Source: Alphaproteobacteria bacterium
Lineage (GTDB): Bacteria > Pseudomonadota > Alphaproteobacteria > Rhodobacterales > Rhodobacteraceae
Reading direction: 5' to 3'
Length of the DNA stretch: 64,000 nucleotides
Assembly: GCA_030425925.1 (NCBI GenBank)
Contig: JAUHZO010000005.1
Coordinates: 202,306-266,305, forward strand
In this document: positions 33,355-41,696 of the stretch, piece after piece
How the letters are laid out: the number at the start of each line of letters is the position of its first letter
Numbering within the stretch: the stretch's first letter is position 1
Notes under the pieces: model-generated
Database searches by the model: none
Told to the model about the DNA's origin: nothing
What the model saw: only the letters and a program-made list of their open reading frames with translations
Translations under genes and position numbers: made by a program

Positions 33355-34286
33355 CACTGCCCTCCTTCGCGCATGCGTTTGGCCAGTTGCTCCAGCCGCC
33401 CGACGATGCCGTGGGGCAGGACGTAGACGATCAGCAGAAAGATCAGGCCGATCAGCATCGTGGTCTGGTTGGGCATGTTGATCGACACCCATTCCCAGAC
33501 CAGCGTGAAGGGGATCACCCCCACGATCGGCCCCCACAGCCGCCCCGCGCCGCCCAGCAGCGCCATGATCACGACCATAAAGCTCAGTTCGGGGGAAAAC
33601 ACCTGATTGGGCTCGATATAGCTGTAGCGCGGCGCGATCACGGCACCGACAAGGGCGGCAAAGAAGCCGGTGGACATGAACAGGATGATCTTGGCGGTGG
33701 CGGTGTTGATGCCCACATGCCGCGCGACGGTTTCGTCATTGCCGATGATGCGCAGCGCAAACCCGATGCGTGACCGTTGCACCCACCAGCCCATCAGGTA
33801 GACCACTGCCGAGATGCCAAGAAGCATCCAGTAGATATGCGCCTCGGTGAAGTCGGTCAGGACATAAAGCCCGCGCGAGCCAAGGAAATTGTTCTGGATC
33901 CAGCTGACAAGGTTGCGGATCATCTCGGCCAGGCCCAGCGTGAAGATCACGAAATAGACGCCGGTCAGGCGCAGCGTGGCCCAGCCGATCAGCCCCGCCA
34001 GCACCAGCGCCACCAGCGGCGCAATGGCGGCCATAAGCCAGAACGACAGGTCGTAATCGCTCATCCCGGTGGCGACGAGATAGCCGCCGATGCCAAAGAA
34101 CGCCCCCGAGGCCAGCGAGATGTAATGTGTGGGTCCCGAAAAGATCACCCAGCTTGTGGTCAGCGCGATATACATCATCGCGGTGACGCCGATGGAGAGC
34201 CAATAGGCGTTGACCACCAACGGCACAAAGGCCGCGGCCAGCGCGACCAGCGCGGCGATCAGGATTTCACGGATGCCGCCGCTCAT
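33354..34286 (-). CDS. livM: LivM-type ABC permease
   Basis: This 310-aa inner-membrane permease has about eight to nine hydrophobic helices and the LivM loop near GRSRIGFALRIIGNDETVARHVGI, shown here only in part: RIGFALRIIGNDETVARHV. Its ATG overlaps the livH stop by 4 bp. With LivH it forms the translocation channel of the importer. In this operon the imported solute is more likely an aromatic acid or alcohol than an amino acid, as known for HAAT transporters of aromatic compounds; this is inference. Confidence 0.9.
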   Translation of the reverse strand: MSGGIREILIAALVALAAAFVPLVVNAYWLSIGVTAMMYIALTTSWVIFSGPTHYISLASGAFFGIGGYLVATGMSDYDLSFWLMAAIAPLVALVLAGLIGWATLRLTGVYFVIFTLGLAEMIRNLVSWIQNNFLGSRGLYVLTDFTEAHIYWMLLGISAVVYLMGWWVQRSRIGFALRIIGNDETVARHVGINTATAKIILFMSTGFFAALVGAVIAPRYSYIEPNQVFSPELSFMVVIMALLGGAGRLWGPIVGVIPFTLVWEWVSINMPNQTTMLIGLIFLLIVYVLPHGIVGRLEQLAKRMREGGQ

Positions 34287-35146
34287 GTCGCGCGCCTCCC
34301 AAAGAGGCCTTGCGGGCGGAACAGCAGGATCAGGATGAAGATGGCATAAGCCGAGGCCAGTGTCAGGCCCGGGTCAATCATCGTGGCAACGGCGGTTTCC
34401 ACGATGCCAAGGATCACCGCGGCCACGATCGCCCCGCGGATCTCGCCCACGCCGCCCATGATGACGATGATCAGCGCTTTCATGGTAAAGATCACGCCCA
34501 TCGACGCGTCCAGCGTGATGAAGGTTGATATCAGTGCGCCCCCCACCGCCGTGACCGCGCCTCCGATGGCAAAGGCCAGCGCCGAGATGCGCGGCACGTC
34601 GATGCCCACAAGGCCCGAGGCCTCGGTGCTGACGGCCACGGCACGCACGGCCACGCCCGGGCGGGAGTGGTTGAGCCAGAGGTATAGCGCCCCGCCGATC
34701 ACCACCGCCAGAAGGAAGGCCACCAGCCGGTTCAGCGACGAGGTGGAGCCAAGGATCGTGATCGGCTCGGACAGGTACTTGTAGGCAAAGAACCCGCCTT
34801 CGATGGAAATCATGATGCCCACAAGGAAAAAGCTCATGCCAAACGTGGCAAGGATCGAGTCGACCTCAAGCTGGCCCTGGTTCTTGGACCGCCGCACCAG
34901 CGGCGTCAGCAGGAAGCGGTAGATCAGCCAGTTGCCCACAAAGGCGGTGGGTCCGACCAGAAAAAGGGTCAGCAGCGGGCTGATCAGCGCGTTCAGGTAC
35001 AGCCAGAACGCTGCCAGCGCGCCCAGGACCAGCACCTCTCCATTGGCGAGGTTCATGATGCGGGCGACGCCGTATTGCAGGTTCAGCCCCATCGCGACCA
35101 GCGCATAGGTGCCTGCCAGCAGCAGTCCCGAGACAAGGATATCCAT
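34283..35146 (-). CDS. livH: LivH-type ABC permease
   Basis: This 287-aa permease has the LivH hallmarks GTYALVAMGLNLQYGVARIM near the N-terminus and the loop PGVAVRAVAVSTEASGLVGI. I set the start at ATG 35146, where the family homology begins (MDILVSGLLLAG); the frame is open further upstream without homology. It follows livK after a 100-bp gap with a strong hairpin, and overlaps livM by 4 bp. Confidence 0.9.
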   Translation of the reverse strand: MDILVSGLLLAGTYALVAMGLNLQYGVARIMNLANGEVLVLGALAAFWLYLNALISPLLTLFLVGPTAFVGNWLIYRFLLTPLVRRSKNQGQLEVDSILATFGMSFFLVGIMISIEGGFFAYKYLSEPITILGSTSSLNRLVAFLLAVVIGGALYLWLNHSRPGVAVRAVAVSTEASGLVGIDVPRISALAFAIGGAVTAVGGALISTFITLDASMGVIFTMKALIIVIMGGVGEIRGAIVAAVILGIVETAVATMIDPGLTLASAYAIFILILLFRPQGLFGRRAT

Positions 35147-35172
35147 TGTGACGCGGTTTCCGTTTCCGTGTT

Positions 35173-35197
35173 CGCCGCCCGGACGGTCCGGGCGGCG
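35173..35197. promoter_or_regulatory. Intercistronic hairpin between livK and livH
   Basis: CGCCGCCCGGAC is followed by one base and then GTCCGGGCGGCG, a near-perfect GC-rich palindrome in the livK-livH gap. On the mRNA it lies just after the binding-protein gene. Such hairpins commonly protect upstream binding-protein mRNA so that it is made in excess over the permease, as in malE-malF. Role inferred. Confidence 0.55.
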
Positions 35198-35247
35198 TTT
35201 TGCGTGCAGCAGCGGTGCGGGCTGCTGTGGTTCAGGCGCGGCGCGCC

Positions 35248-36447
35248 TTAGTTCCAGCCGTCCTTCAGGCGGACATCGGCGGCACCGTCCATGTTGACGC
35301 CCTTGACGCCCCGGAACACGCCGTCCTGCCACTGGCCCACGGTCCAGAACTTGTACGAGACGTTGTTCTCGAAGGTCAGCGTGCCCATCACCGTGTCAAA
35401 GGAATTGTCCTTGATGTACTGGGTGACCACGTCGCGATCGAGCGAGGCCGCGCCTTCGATCGCCTGCTGCAGCACCTGGAGCGAGGCATAGGTGTTGGCG
35501 GACGCCCAGTAATCGGCGGTCTTGCCCGTCACTTCTTCATGTGCCGCGCGGTATTCGGCGATCAGCGGATCATCCACATTGGTGCCGCCCGCGCCCAGGA
35601 CGTTGTCGATCTTGGAGCCGTAGGCACCAAAGAACGCCGGGAAGGACGTGGCCACCGCCGAATAGTAGATGCTGACATCCAGATCCTCGATGATCGCCTG
35701 TTCGGCCAGGCCGAAGCTGTCGGGCGGGTAGGACCAGGCGATGAAGGCATCGGGTTCGGACGCCTTGGCGCCCTTCATCACCGGGCTGAGGTCCGGCGTG
35801 CCCAGCGGGTAGGACTTGTCATAGACAAGTTCGAACCCGGCCTCGGTGAACATCTCGCGCGCCACGTCCGACAGCTCGATGCCAAAGGCGTCGGCCACGT
35901 TCACCATGGCCACCTTGCTGCCGATATTGCCGGCCTCGCGCTGTTCAACCAGAATGTCGCGCACGCCGCCCACGAAGGAGCTGGTGGTGCCCAGGGTGAA
36001 GAACAGGTTGGGATAGCGCTCGGTCAGCTCGTCCATCTTGTCGGTGATGGCCGAAACGGCAACCATGGGATAGCCTGCCTTGCCGTAGATCGGTGCGGCG
36101 GCGATGTTGAAGCCGGTGCCGTAGGGGGCGACGACAAAATCCACCTTGTCCTGGTTGATCAGGCGGTTGGCGGCCTTGATATGCTCGCCCGGGTTGGTCT
36201 TGTCATCATATTCGATGATCTCGACCGGCATCATGGTGCCGCCCACGTTGATGCCGCCGGCCTCGTTGACCTGATGCGCCCACAGTTCCACGTTCGGCCA
36301 CTGCGTCACGGTCGCGCCACCGGCCAGGGCGCCGGTCTTGGGCGCGACGGCACCGATCTTGATCGTCTCGGCCGCCAGCACGGCCGGGGCCAGCGCGAGT
36401 CCGGCCGCGAGGGCCGCCACCGCCTTGATAGTCGTTCTGCGCTTCAT
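35248..36447 (-). CDS. livK: LivK-type periplasmic substrate-binding protein
   Basis: This 399-aa type-1 periplasmic binding protein has a Sec signal peptide (MKRRTTIKAVAALAAG... cleaved near VLAAE). It starts at ATG 36447 behind GGAGGAGAAG. The two-lobe Peripla_BP_6 pattern is complete (KIGAVAPKTGALAGG; FVVAPYGTGFNIAAAPIYGK). It delivers solute to LivHM. The context of two aldehyde dehydrogenases and an aromatic-alcohol dehydrogenase points to a lignin-type aromatic ligand; the sequence alone does not show this. Confidence 0.9.
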   Translation of the reverse strand: MKRRTTIKAVAALAAGLALAPAVLAAETIKIGAVAPKTGALAGGATVTQWPNVELWAHQVNEAGGINVGGTMMPVEIIEYDDKTNPGEHIKAANRLINQDKVDFVVAPYGTGFNIAAAPIYGKAGYPMVAVSAITDKMDELTERYPNLFFTLGTTSSFVGGVRDILVEQREAGNIGSKVAMVNVADAFGIELSDVAREMFTEAGFELVYDKSYPLGTPDLSPVMKGAKASEPDAFIAWSYPPDSFGLAEQAIIEDLDVSIYYSAVATSFPAFFGAYGSKIDNVLGAGGTNVDDPLIAEYRAAHEEVTGKTADYWASANTYASLQVLQQAIEGAASLDRDVVTQYIKDNSFDTVMGTLTFENNVSYKFWTVGQWQDGVFRGVKGVNMDGAADVRLKDGWN

Positions 36448-36502
36448 CTTCTCCTCCTGAGGGGTCTGGTGTTTGATGTGATCCCGCTCTGTGGCGGGCT
36501 GG

Positions 36503-37957
36503 CTAGAAAGAAAATGCCTGTTTCTCCTCGTGCACGGCGATCCAGCGCAGTTCGGTGAATTCCTGCACCGATTCCACGCCGCCCATCCTGCCGTAGCCGC
36601 TGGACTTCATGCCGCCAAACGGCATGTTGGCGTCGTCGTAGACGGTGGAGCCGTTGATCTGGCAGACACCGCATTCCAGCTGTTCGGCCACCGCCATGGC
36701 GCGCGCCGTGTCGCGGCTGTGCACCGCGGCGGCAAGGCCGAATTCGGTGTCGTTGGCCACCGTGATCGCCTCGTCGTCCGAGCCGACCCGGATGATCGAG
36801 GCGACGGGGCCAAAGCTTTCTTCGGTGTAGATCCGCATCGTCGCGTCCACGTGATCCAGCACCGCGGGCGACATGGACGACTTGAACACCTCGCCGCCGA
36901 CAACCAGCCGCGCGCCCTTTTCGACGGCGTCCTCGACCAGATTCTGCACCCGGATCGCGGCATTGGCCGAGATCAGCGGGCCCATACGAACCCCTTTGGT
37001 CTTCGGATCGCCGACGCGCATGGTGCGGGCAATGGCGGCGATCCGGTCCACCAGGGCGTCGGCCTGCGACCCATGCACCACGATCCGTTCGGTGGACATG
37101 CAGACCTGGCCCTGGTTGAAGAACGCCCCATGCGCGGCGGCGCGGGCGGCATGGTCGATATCGGCATCGTCCAGCACCAGAAGGGCGGATTTGCCGCTGA
37201 GTTCCAGAACCGCCGGCTTGAGATGGCGCGCGCAGGTTTCCGCGATCACCCGCCCGACGCGGGTGGAGCCGGTGAAGTTGATCCGCCGCACCGCGCCATG
37301 ACCGATCAGCGCCTCGACGATCTCGGTGGCGTGGCTGGGCGCGTGGGTGACAAGGTTGACCACGCCCGGCGGTGCCCCGGCCTCGACCAGCGCCTCGATC
37401 ACCAGAGAATGGGTCTTGGGGCACTTTTCCGACGCCTTCAGCACCACGGTGTTGCCCACCGCCAGAGGGATTGCCACCGCGCGCGTGGCCAGCACGATGG
37501 GCGCGTTCCACGGCGCGATGCCCAGCACGACGCCCACGGGCTGGCGCAGCAGCACCGACCTGACGCCGGGATCAAAGCCCGCCCGCTCTTCGCGGCGCGG
37601 ATAGGCGGCCATCCGCGCGGCATGGCGGAACATGCCCGCGGCGATCTCGCAATTGAAGCGGGCCCAGTCTTCGGTTGCGCCGGTTTCCAGCGCCATCGCC
37701 TCGACAAACGTGTCGGCCCGGGCCATCAGGGCGTCGGCGGCGCGGTCCAGCAGGGCGGCCCGTCGGGTATCGGCAGAGGCGGCCCATCCGGCAAAGGCCG
37801 CGGCGGCGGCGTTTGCGGCCTGCCGCGCATCCTTGCTGCCGGCCGAGGCCGACACCGTGGCCACCCCGTCGCCCAGGGCGCAATCGCGCGTATAGACCGC
37901 GCTGGCCCCGGCATCGACAAAGGCACCGTCGACAATCAGTTTGGTTTCAAAGGCCAA
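36503..37957 (-). CDS. Aldehyde dehydrogenase, vanillin/salicylaldehyde-type (operon head)
   Basis: This 484-aa ALDH has INFTGSTRVGR, LELSGKSALLVLDDADI (catalytic Glu kept; Ser replaces the usual Gly), nucleophile Cys in NQGQVCMSTE, and ESFGPVASI. Its nearest functional relatives by pattern are salicylaldehyde and vanillin dehydrogenases. It is the first gene of the operon and is divergent from the AraC regulator. Together with the second ALDH at 30007, it gives the operon two aldehyde-oxidising steps, for example coniferaldehyde and vanillin. Confidence 0.87.
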   Translation of the reverse strand: MAFETKLIVDGAFVDAGASAVYTRDCALGDGVATVSASAGSKDARQAANAAAAAFAGWAASADTRRAALLDRAADALMARADTFVEAMALETGATEDWARFNCEIAAGMFRHAARMAAYPRREERAGFDPGVRSVLLRQPVGVVLGIAPWNAPIVLATRAVAIPLAVGNTVVLKASEKCPKTHSLVIEALVEAGAPPGVVNLVTHAPSHATEIVEALIGHGAVRRINFTGSTRVGRVIAETCARHLKPAVLELSGKSALLVLDDADIDHAARAAAHGAFFNQGQVCMSTERIVVHGSQADALVDRIAAIARTMRVGDPKTKGVRMGPLISANAAIRVQNLVEDAVEKGARLVVGGEVFKSSMSPAVLDHVDATMRIYTEESFGPVASIIRVGSDDEAITVANDTEFGLAAAVHSRDTARAMAVAEQLECGVCQINGSTVYDDANMPFGGMKSSGYGRMGGVESVQEFTELRWIAVHEEKQAFSF

Positions 37958-38069
37958 ACCGTCAACACCTCCCCTTTGGCAGAGCGCGCGCCGTTCCTGT
38001 GTCCGGACGTGTCGTGCGACTCCCTGTCGCGGAAGGTAAGCACAGCCAGCCCCGGGTTTACATGACGGA

Positions 38070-38100
38070 TTCCGGAGTTAACCTGTCAATTTCCGGAATT
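38070..38100. promoter_or_regulatory. AraC-type direct repeats, 21 bp apart
   Basis: TTCCGGAGTT (38070-38079) and TTCCGGAATT (38091-38100) agree in 9 of 10 bases and are offset by exactly 21 bp, two DNA turns. AraC-family activators bind direct half-sites at this spacing. They lie between the divergent operon head and the AraC gene and support the AraC start at 38119 rather than 38062. Confidence 0.6.
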
Positions 38101-38118
38101 TTCTGCGGGGCAAGGCCG

Positions 38119-38988
38119 ATGCTGCATTGCGAACGGATCGAAACCGCCCTGCGCGACCGGGTCTGGAGCCTTGGACCCAAACCCGGGTTGCGGCGCTGGA
38201 CCGGGCTGCTTGTGCAGGGCGGCGGTGCCGTGATCGAGGCCCGCGAGACCCGGCTGGTGCTGGAACCCGCCATGATCTGCCTGACCCCGGCCACCCATGC
38301 CCAGAGCCTGCGCATGCGGGCCGGGTCCGAAGGGATGCTGTTTTCCTTCGACGAAAACAGCGCCCCGCTGGTGACCGGGCGCGGGGCCGAGGCCGACCTG
38401 CTGCGGCATCTGCTGGACGCGCCGGTTCAGGCCCGGCTGGATCGGGGCGACATCGCGCTGCGCGACGTGGAATTTGCGCTGGAGCTTGTGCTGCGCGGTC
38501 AGGACAGCCAGGCCCCGGGCCATCTGTCGATCCACGACGCGGCGCTCCGGATCGTTCTGGTCGCGATCCTGCGCAATCTGCCCGCCACCGCCCGTGTCGC
38601 CGACCATCGCGACCGTTCGGCCGCGTTGCTGCAGCGGTTCCGCCACTTGCTGGAAAGCCGCTTTCGCGACCGCTGGACGGTGGCGCAATACGCCGAGGCG
38701 CTGGGGATCGGGGCGGACCGGCTGCACGACCTGTGCACCGCGCGGCTGAACAAGTCCCCCAGCCGGCTGATTGCCGAGCGGGTGATGTACGAGGCCCGGC
38801 TGCTCTTGCGCAACACGCCGGCCAGCGTCGAAGAGATCGCTGGCCGCCTGGGCTACCGTGACCCGAGCCATTTCTCGCGCGCCTTCTCGCGCATGCAGAA
38901 CGAAAGCCCCAGCCGGTTCCGCCGCCGCAGCGCAGAAGCCGCCGATCAGGGCCGCCCCGCCGCGATCGACTTTGCCAACTGGCCCTGA
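38119..38988 (+). CDS. AraC-family transcriptional regulator
   Basis: This 289-aa regulator has an N-terminal cupin-like sensing region and a C-terminal double helix-turn-helix (about 185-285): QYAEALGIGADRLHDLCTAR is the first helix pair and the AraC signature is VEEIAGRLGYRDPSHFSRAF. I choose ATG 38119, which follows GGGGCAAGG; an in-frame ATG at 38062 would place the 21-bp repeats inside the coding region. It is divergent from the aldehyde/Liv operon and is its likely activator, with an aromatic inducer. The effector cannot be told from sequence. Confidence 0.88.
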   Translation: MLHCERIETALRDRVWSLGPKPGLRRWTGLLVQGGGAVIEARETRLVLEPAMICLTPATHAQSLRMRAGSEGMLFSFDENSAPLVTGRGAEADLLRHLLDAPVQARLDRGDIALRDVEFALELVLRGQDSQAPGHLSIHDAALRIVLVAILRNLPATARVADHRDRSAALLQRFRHLLESRFRDRWTVAQYAEALGIGADRLHDLCTARLNKSPSRLIAERVMYEARLLLRNTPASVEEIAGRLGYRDPSHFSRAFSRMQNESPSRFRRRSAEAADQGRPAAIDFANWP

Positions 38989-39015
38989 CACGGCGGCGCG
39001 TGCAACCGGAGAGGG

Positions 39016-41691
39016 TCAGGCGATGTTGACATCGTCCAGCAGCGGGCCCGTGCGCTCCAGGTTGTTGATGGTCAGCGTATCCCCGGTGGCGAAGGTCAGC
39101 ACCAGGTTGCCAGACACCACGCTGGCATAGTTGCGCAGGTCCACCTGTGCGGCGCTGGTTTCGGTGAACAGGCCCAGGTCAAGCTGCAGCGTGTCGATGT
39201 TGTTCTGGAAGTCCAGCACCAGGTCGTTGCCGTCTCCGGCGGCGAACTGGAAGGTATCGGCCCCGATGCCGCCATGCAGGATGTCGTCGCCAAGCCCGCC
39301 GTTCAGCACATCGCTGCCGGCATTGCCGAACAGCCGGTCGTTGCCGCCATCGCCGAACAGCGTGTCCGACCCGTTGCCGGCGTTCAGCGTGTCGTTGCCG
39401 CCATCGCCGTTCAACAGGTCGTTGTTGATCCCGCCATTCAGCACGTCCTGCGCCCCGCCGCCCGCCAGCGTGTCGGAGCCGGAATTGCCGTCCAGCGTGT
39501 CGTTGCCTTCGCCGCCTTCCAGATTGTCGGCCCCGGCCTGGCCGATCAGCCGGTCGCCGCCATCGCCGCCCAGCAGCGTGTCGGGGCTCAGCCCGCCAAT
39601 CAGCGTATCCGACCCGGCACCGCCATCCAGCAGGTCGAACCCGCTTTGCCCGGTCAGCTGGTCGGACCCGTTGCCGCCCCGCAGCGTATCGTAGCCGTCA
39701 AGCCCGTTCAGCGTGTCGCTGCCGTCGCCGCCGGTCAGCGAGTCAAACCCGAACCCGCCGGCCAGAAGGTCGTTGCCACTGCCGCCGTCAAGCGCGTCAT
39801 TGCCGCTGCCGCCCGACAGCGTGTCGGCATCCGCGCCGCCGCCCAGCGTGTCGTTGCCGTCAAGACCCGACAGGTCGTCCCGGCCCAGATTGCCCAGGAT
39901 CACGTCATCCGCCGCGCTGCCGCTCACGGTTTCACCCACCACGTCGGTCAGCGAGATGGTCAGGGTTTCGGTATAGACCCCGCCCGACGGGTCGCGCACC
40001 TCGACGGTGACGTTGCGCGTCGGCTGTGCCTCGAAATCCCACAGCAGGCCGTCGCCCACACGCAGCCCGCCGCCCGAAGCGCCGATGGTGAAGGCCTGCG
40101 AGGCTCCGGGCAGCGAGAAGGTAAAGCCGCTGCTGTCATCCGGGTCGGTGACGGTCAATACCCCGATCAGCGTGCCCGGGGCCGCGTTTTCCATCACGGT
40201 TGCGCTGCTCAACGTCAGGTCGGTGGGGGGCTGGCGGGTGTCGACCGGCGTCTGCGACAGCACCTGCGCGATGCTCAGCTCGGTCTGTGCCGCCCCCGAC
40301 AGATCCTGGCCCGGGGCAAAGATCACGGACGAGACCGGCAGCTCGCCGTCCGGATCCACCTGCAGGATCACCGAAGATCCGCCGGTCAGGTCGAACAGCT
40401 GCACGCTGCCATCGCCCAGCGTCAGCTGCGACAGCTCGCCCGGTGTCAGCCCCTGGAAGACCAGCACGTTGCCTTCGGAGCCGCGGTCGATGATCGTGTC
40501 GGTGCCGCCGGCGCGGGGCGAGTTCGTCTCGACCAGGTAGATGTCGGCCCCGCCCGCCCCGGCGATGGTGTCGTCCATCGGCCCGCCGTTCAGCTGGTCG
40601 GATTCCTGGCTGCCGGTGATCAGCAGCGACACGTCGCCGCCGTAGAAATCCACCAGGTTGTAGCCGTCTGCATCGCCCACGGGGCCCAGCAATTCCTGCC
40701 CCAGAAGCCCAAGCAGCGCGATGCGGTCGTCCTCGCTCAGCGCCGGATTCGCCAGGGCGGCCAGCGCTGCGCCGATCTGCGTTGCGGTCGGTGCGAACTC
40801 GGCCTCGTCGAAGGTCATGGTCAGGATGGGCGTGTTGAACGGCGGCACCGTGCCACGCCCGCCCTCGACCAGGTACATCAGCCCCTCGCCATTTCCGGCC
40901 TGGGGATAGAGCAACGCCCGGTAGTCGTGCAGCGGAAAGTCGAAGTAGTTGCCCTCGTCCGAGGGGATGGCTGTGGGAAACAACACGCCCAGCCCGGGGC
41001 CCTGGTCGCTGAAGGCGAAATCGTCCGTCAGTTCGATCAGCTGCTGGCCTGGCTGGCGGTCCGGCACGGGCAGGGGCGGCAGCGCGCCCGATCCGTCATC
41101 GAAGACCGGCGGGGTCGCGGCGTCGAGTGTCTGCAAGGGCGAGACATTGTTCGTGAAGGTCACTCCCGTCAGATCAAACGATGTCGGCTGGCCAAAGCTG
41201 GGGTCCCAGCCGGCTTCGTACAGCACGGCGATGGGCGGCACTTCGTCGCCGCGATAGATGTTGGGGATGTAGAAATCCGGATTGCCGTTGCCGTCGAACA
41301 CGGTGCCGTCAAAGCTGGCATCCGACAGGAAGCTGGCCACCGCGTCGCCATTGCCGTTCTCGTAGATGTAGAATTCGGTATCGATGCCCAGCCGCGGGTC
41401 AAGCTCGAAGGCGCGGGTGCCGAATTGCTGCCCGGCTTGATTGCCCGAGAACGTGCCGCCGGTGACCTCCAGCACTGTGTTGCTGACAAACAGTCCGCCG
41501 CCAAACACCGCGCTGTTGTCGATCAGGTCGACATCGGTCAGCGTCACCTGCCCGCCCAGTGCCGCGATGCCGCCGCCCTGCGAGGGCAGGCCGTCATACC
41601 CCGTGATCAGCGAGGCCAGAAACGGCGGCAGGTTCAGGAACGCCTGCTGAAACCGGTCGATCTCTCCCGCGCCAAAGCCTTCGATGCGCAC
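39016..41691 (-). CDS. RTX calcium-binding protein, C-terminal part of a frameshifted gene
   Basis: This open frame of 891 codons (first codon GTG) continues the frame of the gene at 41697. It carries further beta-helix-like sequence, a cadherin-like domain (about 495-585), then 23 consecutive nine-residue RTX repeats of the LxGGxGxD(T) type and a C-terminal segment ending ERTGPLLDDVNIA that fits a type I secretion signal region. RTX repeats bind calcium outside the cell. The true protein probably starts at 43436 and is about 1,470 residues; there is no independent start signal at 41691. No type I secretion genes are nearby. Confidence 0.85.
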   Translation of the reverse strand: MRIEGFGAGEIDRFQQAFLNLPPFLASLITGYDGLPSQGGGIAALGGQVTLTDVDLIDNSAVFGGGLFVSNTVLEVTGGTFSGNQAGQQFGTRAFELDPRLGIDTEFYIYENGNGDAVASFLSDASFDGTVFDGNGNPDFYIPNIYRGDEVPPIAVLYEAGWDPSFGQPTSFDLTGVTFTNNVSPLQTLDAATPPVFDDGSGALPPLPVPDRQPGQQLIELTDDFAFSDQGPGLGVLFPTAIPSDEGNYFDFPLHDYRALLYPQAGNGEGLMYLVEGGRGTVPPFNTPILTMTFDEAEFAPTATQIGAALAALANPALSEDDRIALLGLLGQELLGPVGDADGYNLVDFYGGDVSLLITGSQESDQLNGGPMDDTIAGAGGADIYLVETNSPRAGGTDTIIDRGSEGNVLVFQGLTPGELSQLTLGDGSVQLFDLTGGSSVILQVDPDGELPVSSVIFAPGQDLSGAAQTELSIAQVLSQTPVDTRQPPTDLTLSSATVMENAAPGTLIGVLTVTDPDDSSGFTFSLPGASQAFTIGASGGGLRVGDGLLWDFEAQPTRNVTVEVRDPSGGVYTETLTISLTDVVGETVSGSAADDVILGNLGRDDLSGLDGNDTLGGGADADTLSGGSGNDALDGGSGNDLLAGGFGFDSLTGGDGSDTLNGLDGYDTLRGGNGSDQLTGQSGFDLLDGGAGSDTLIGGLSPDTLLGGDGGDRLIGQAGADNLEGGEGNDTLDGNSGSDTLAGGGAQDVLNGGINNDLLNGDGGNDTLNAGNGSDTLFGDGGNDRLFGNAGSDVLNGGLGDDILHGGIGADTFQFAAGDGNDLVLDFQNNIDTLQLDLGLFTETSAAQVDLRNYASVVSGNLVLTFATGDTLTINNLERTGPLLDDVNIA
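39250..39885 (-). repeat. RTX nonapeptide repeat block (23 units)
   Basis: In-frame 27-bp units encode LxGGxGxDT-type nonapeptides without interruption. Repeats at protein level are strong; at DNA level the units have diverged. They form the calcium-binding parallel beta-roll of secreted RTX proteins. Confidence 0.85.
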
Positions 41692-41696
41692 GTCGC

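Noticed and set aside
39250..39885. A CRISPR-like or satellite repeat
   Set aside because: The regular 27-bp period is in-frame protein repeat coding for RTX nonapeptides, and there are no conserved repeat/spacer units.
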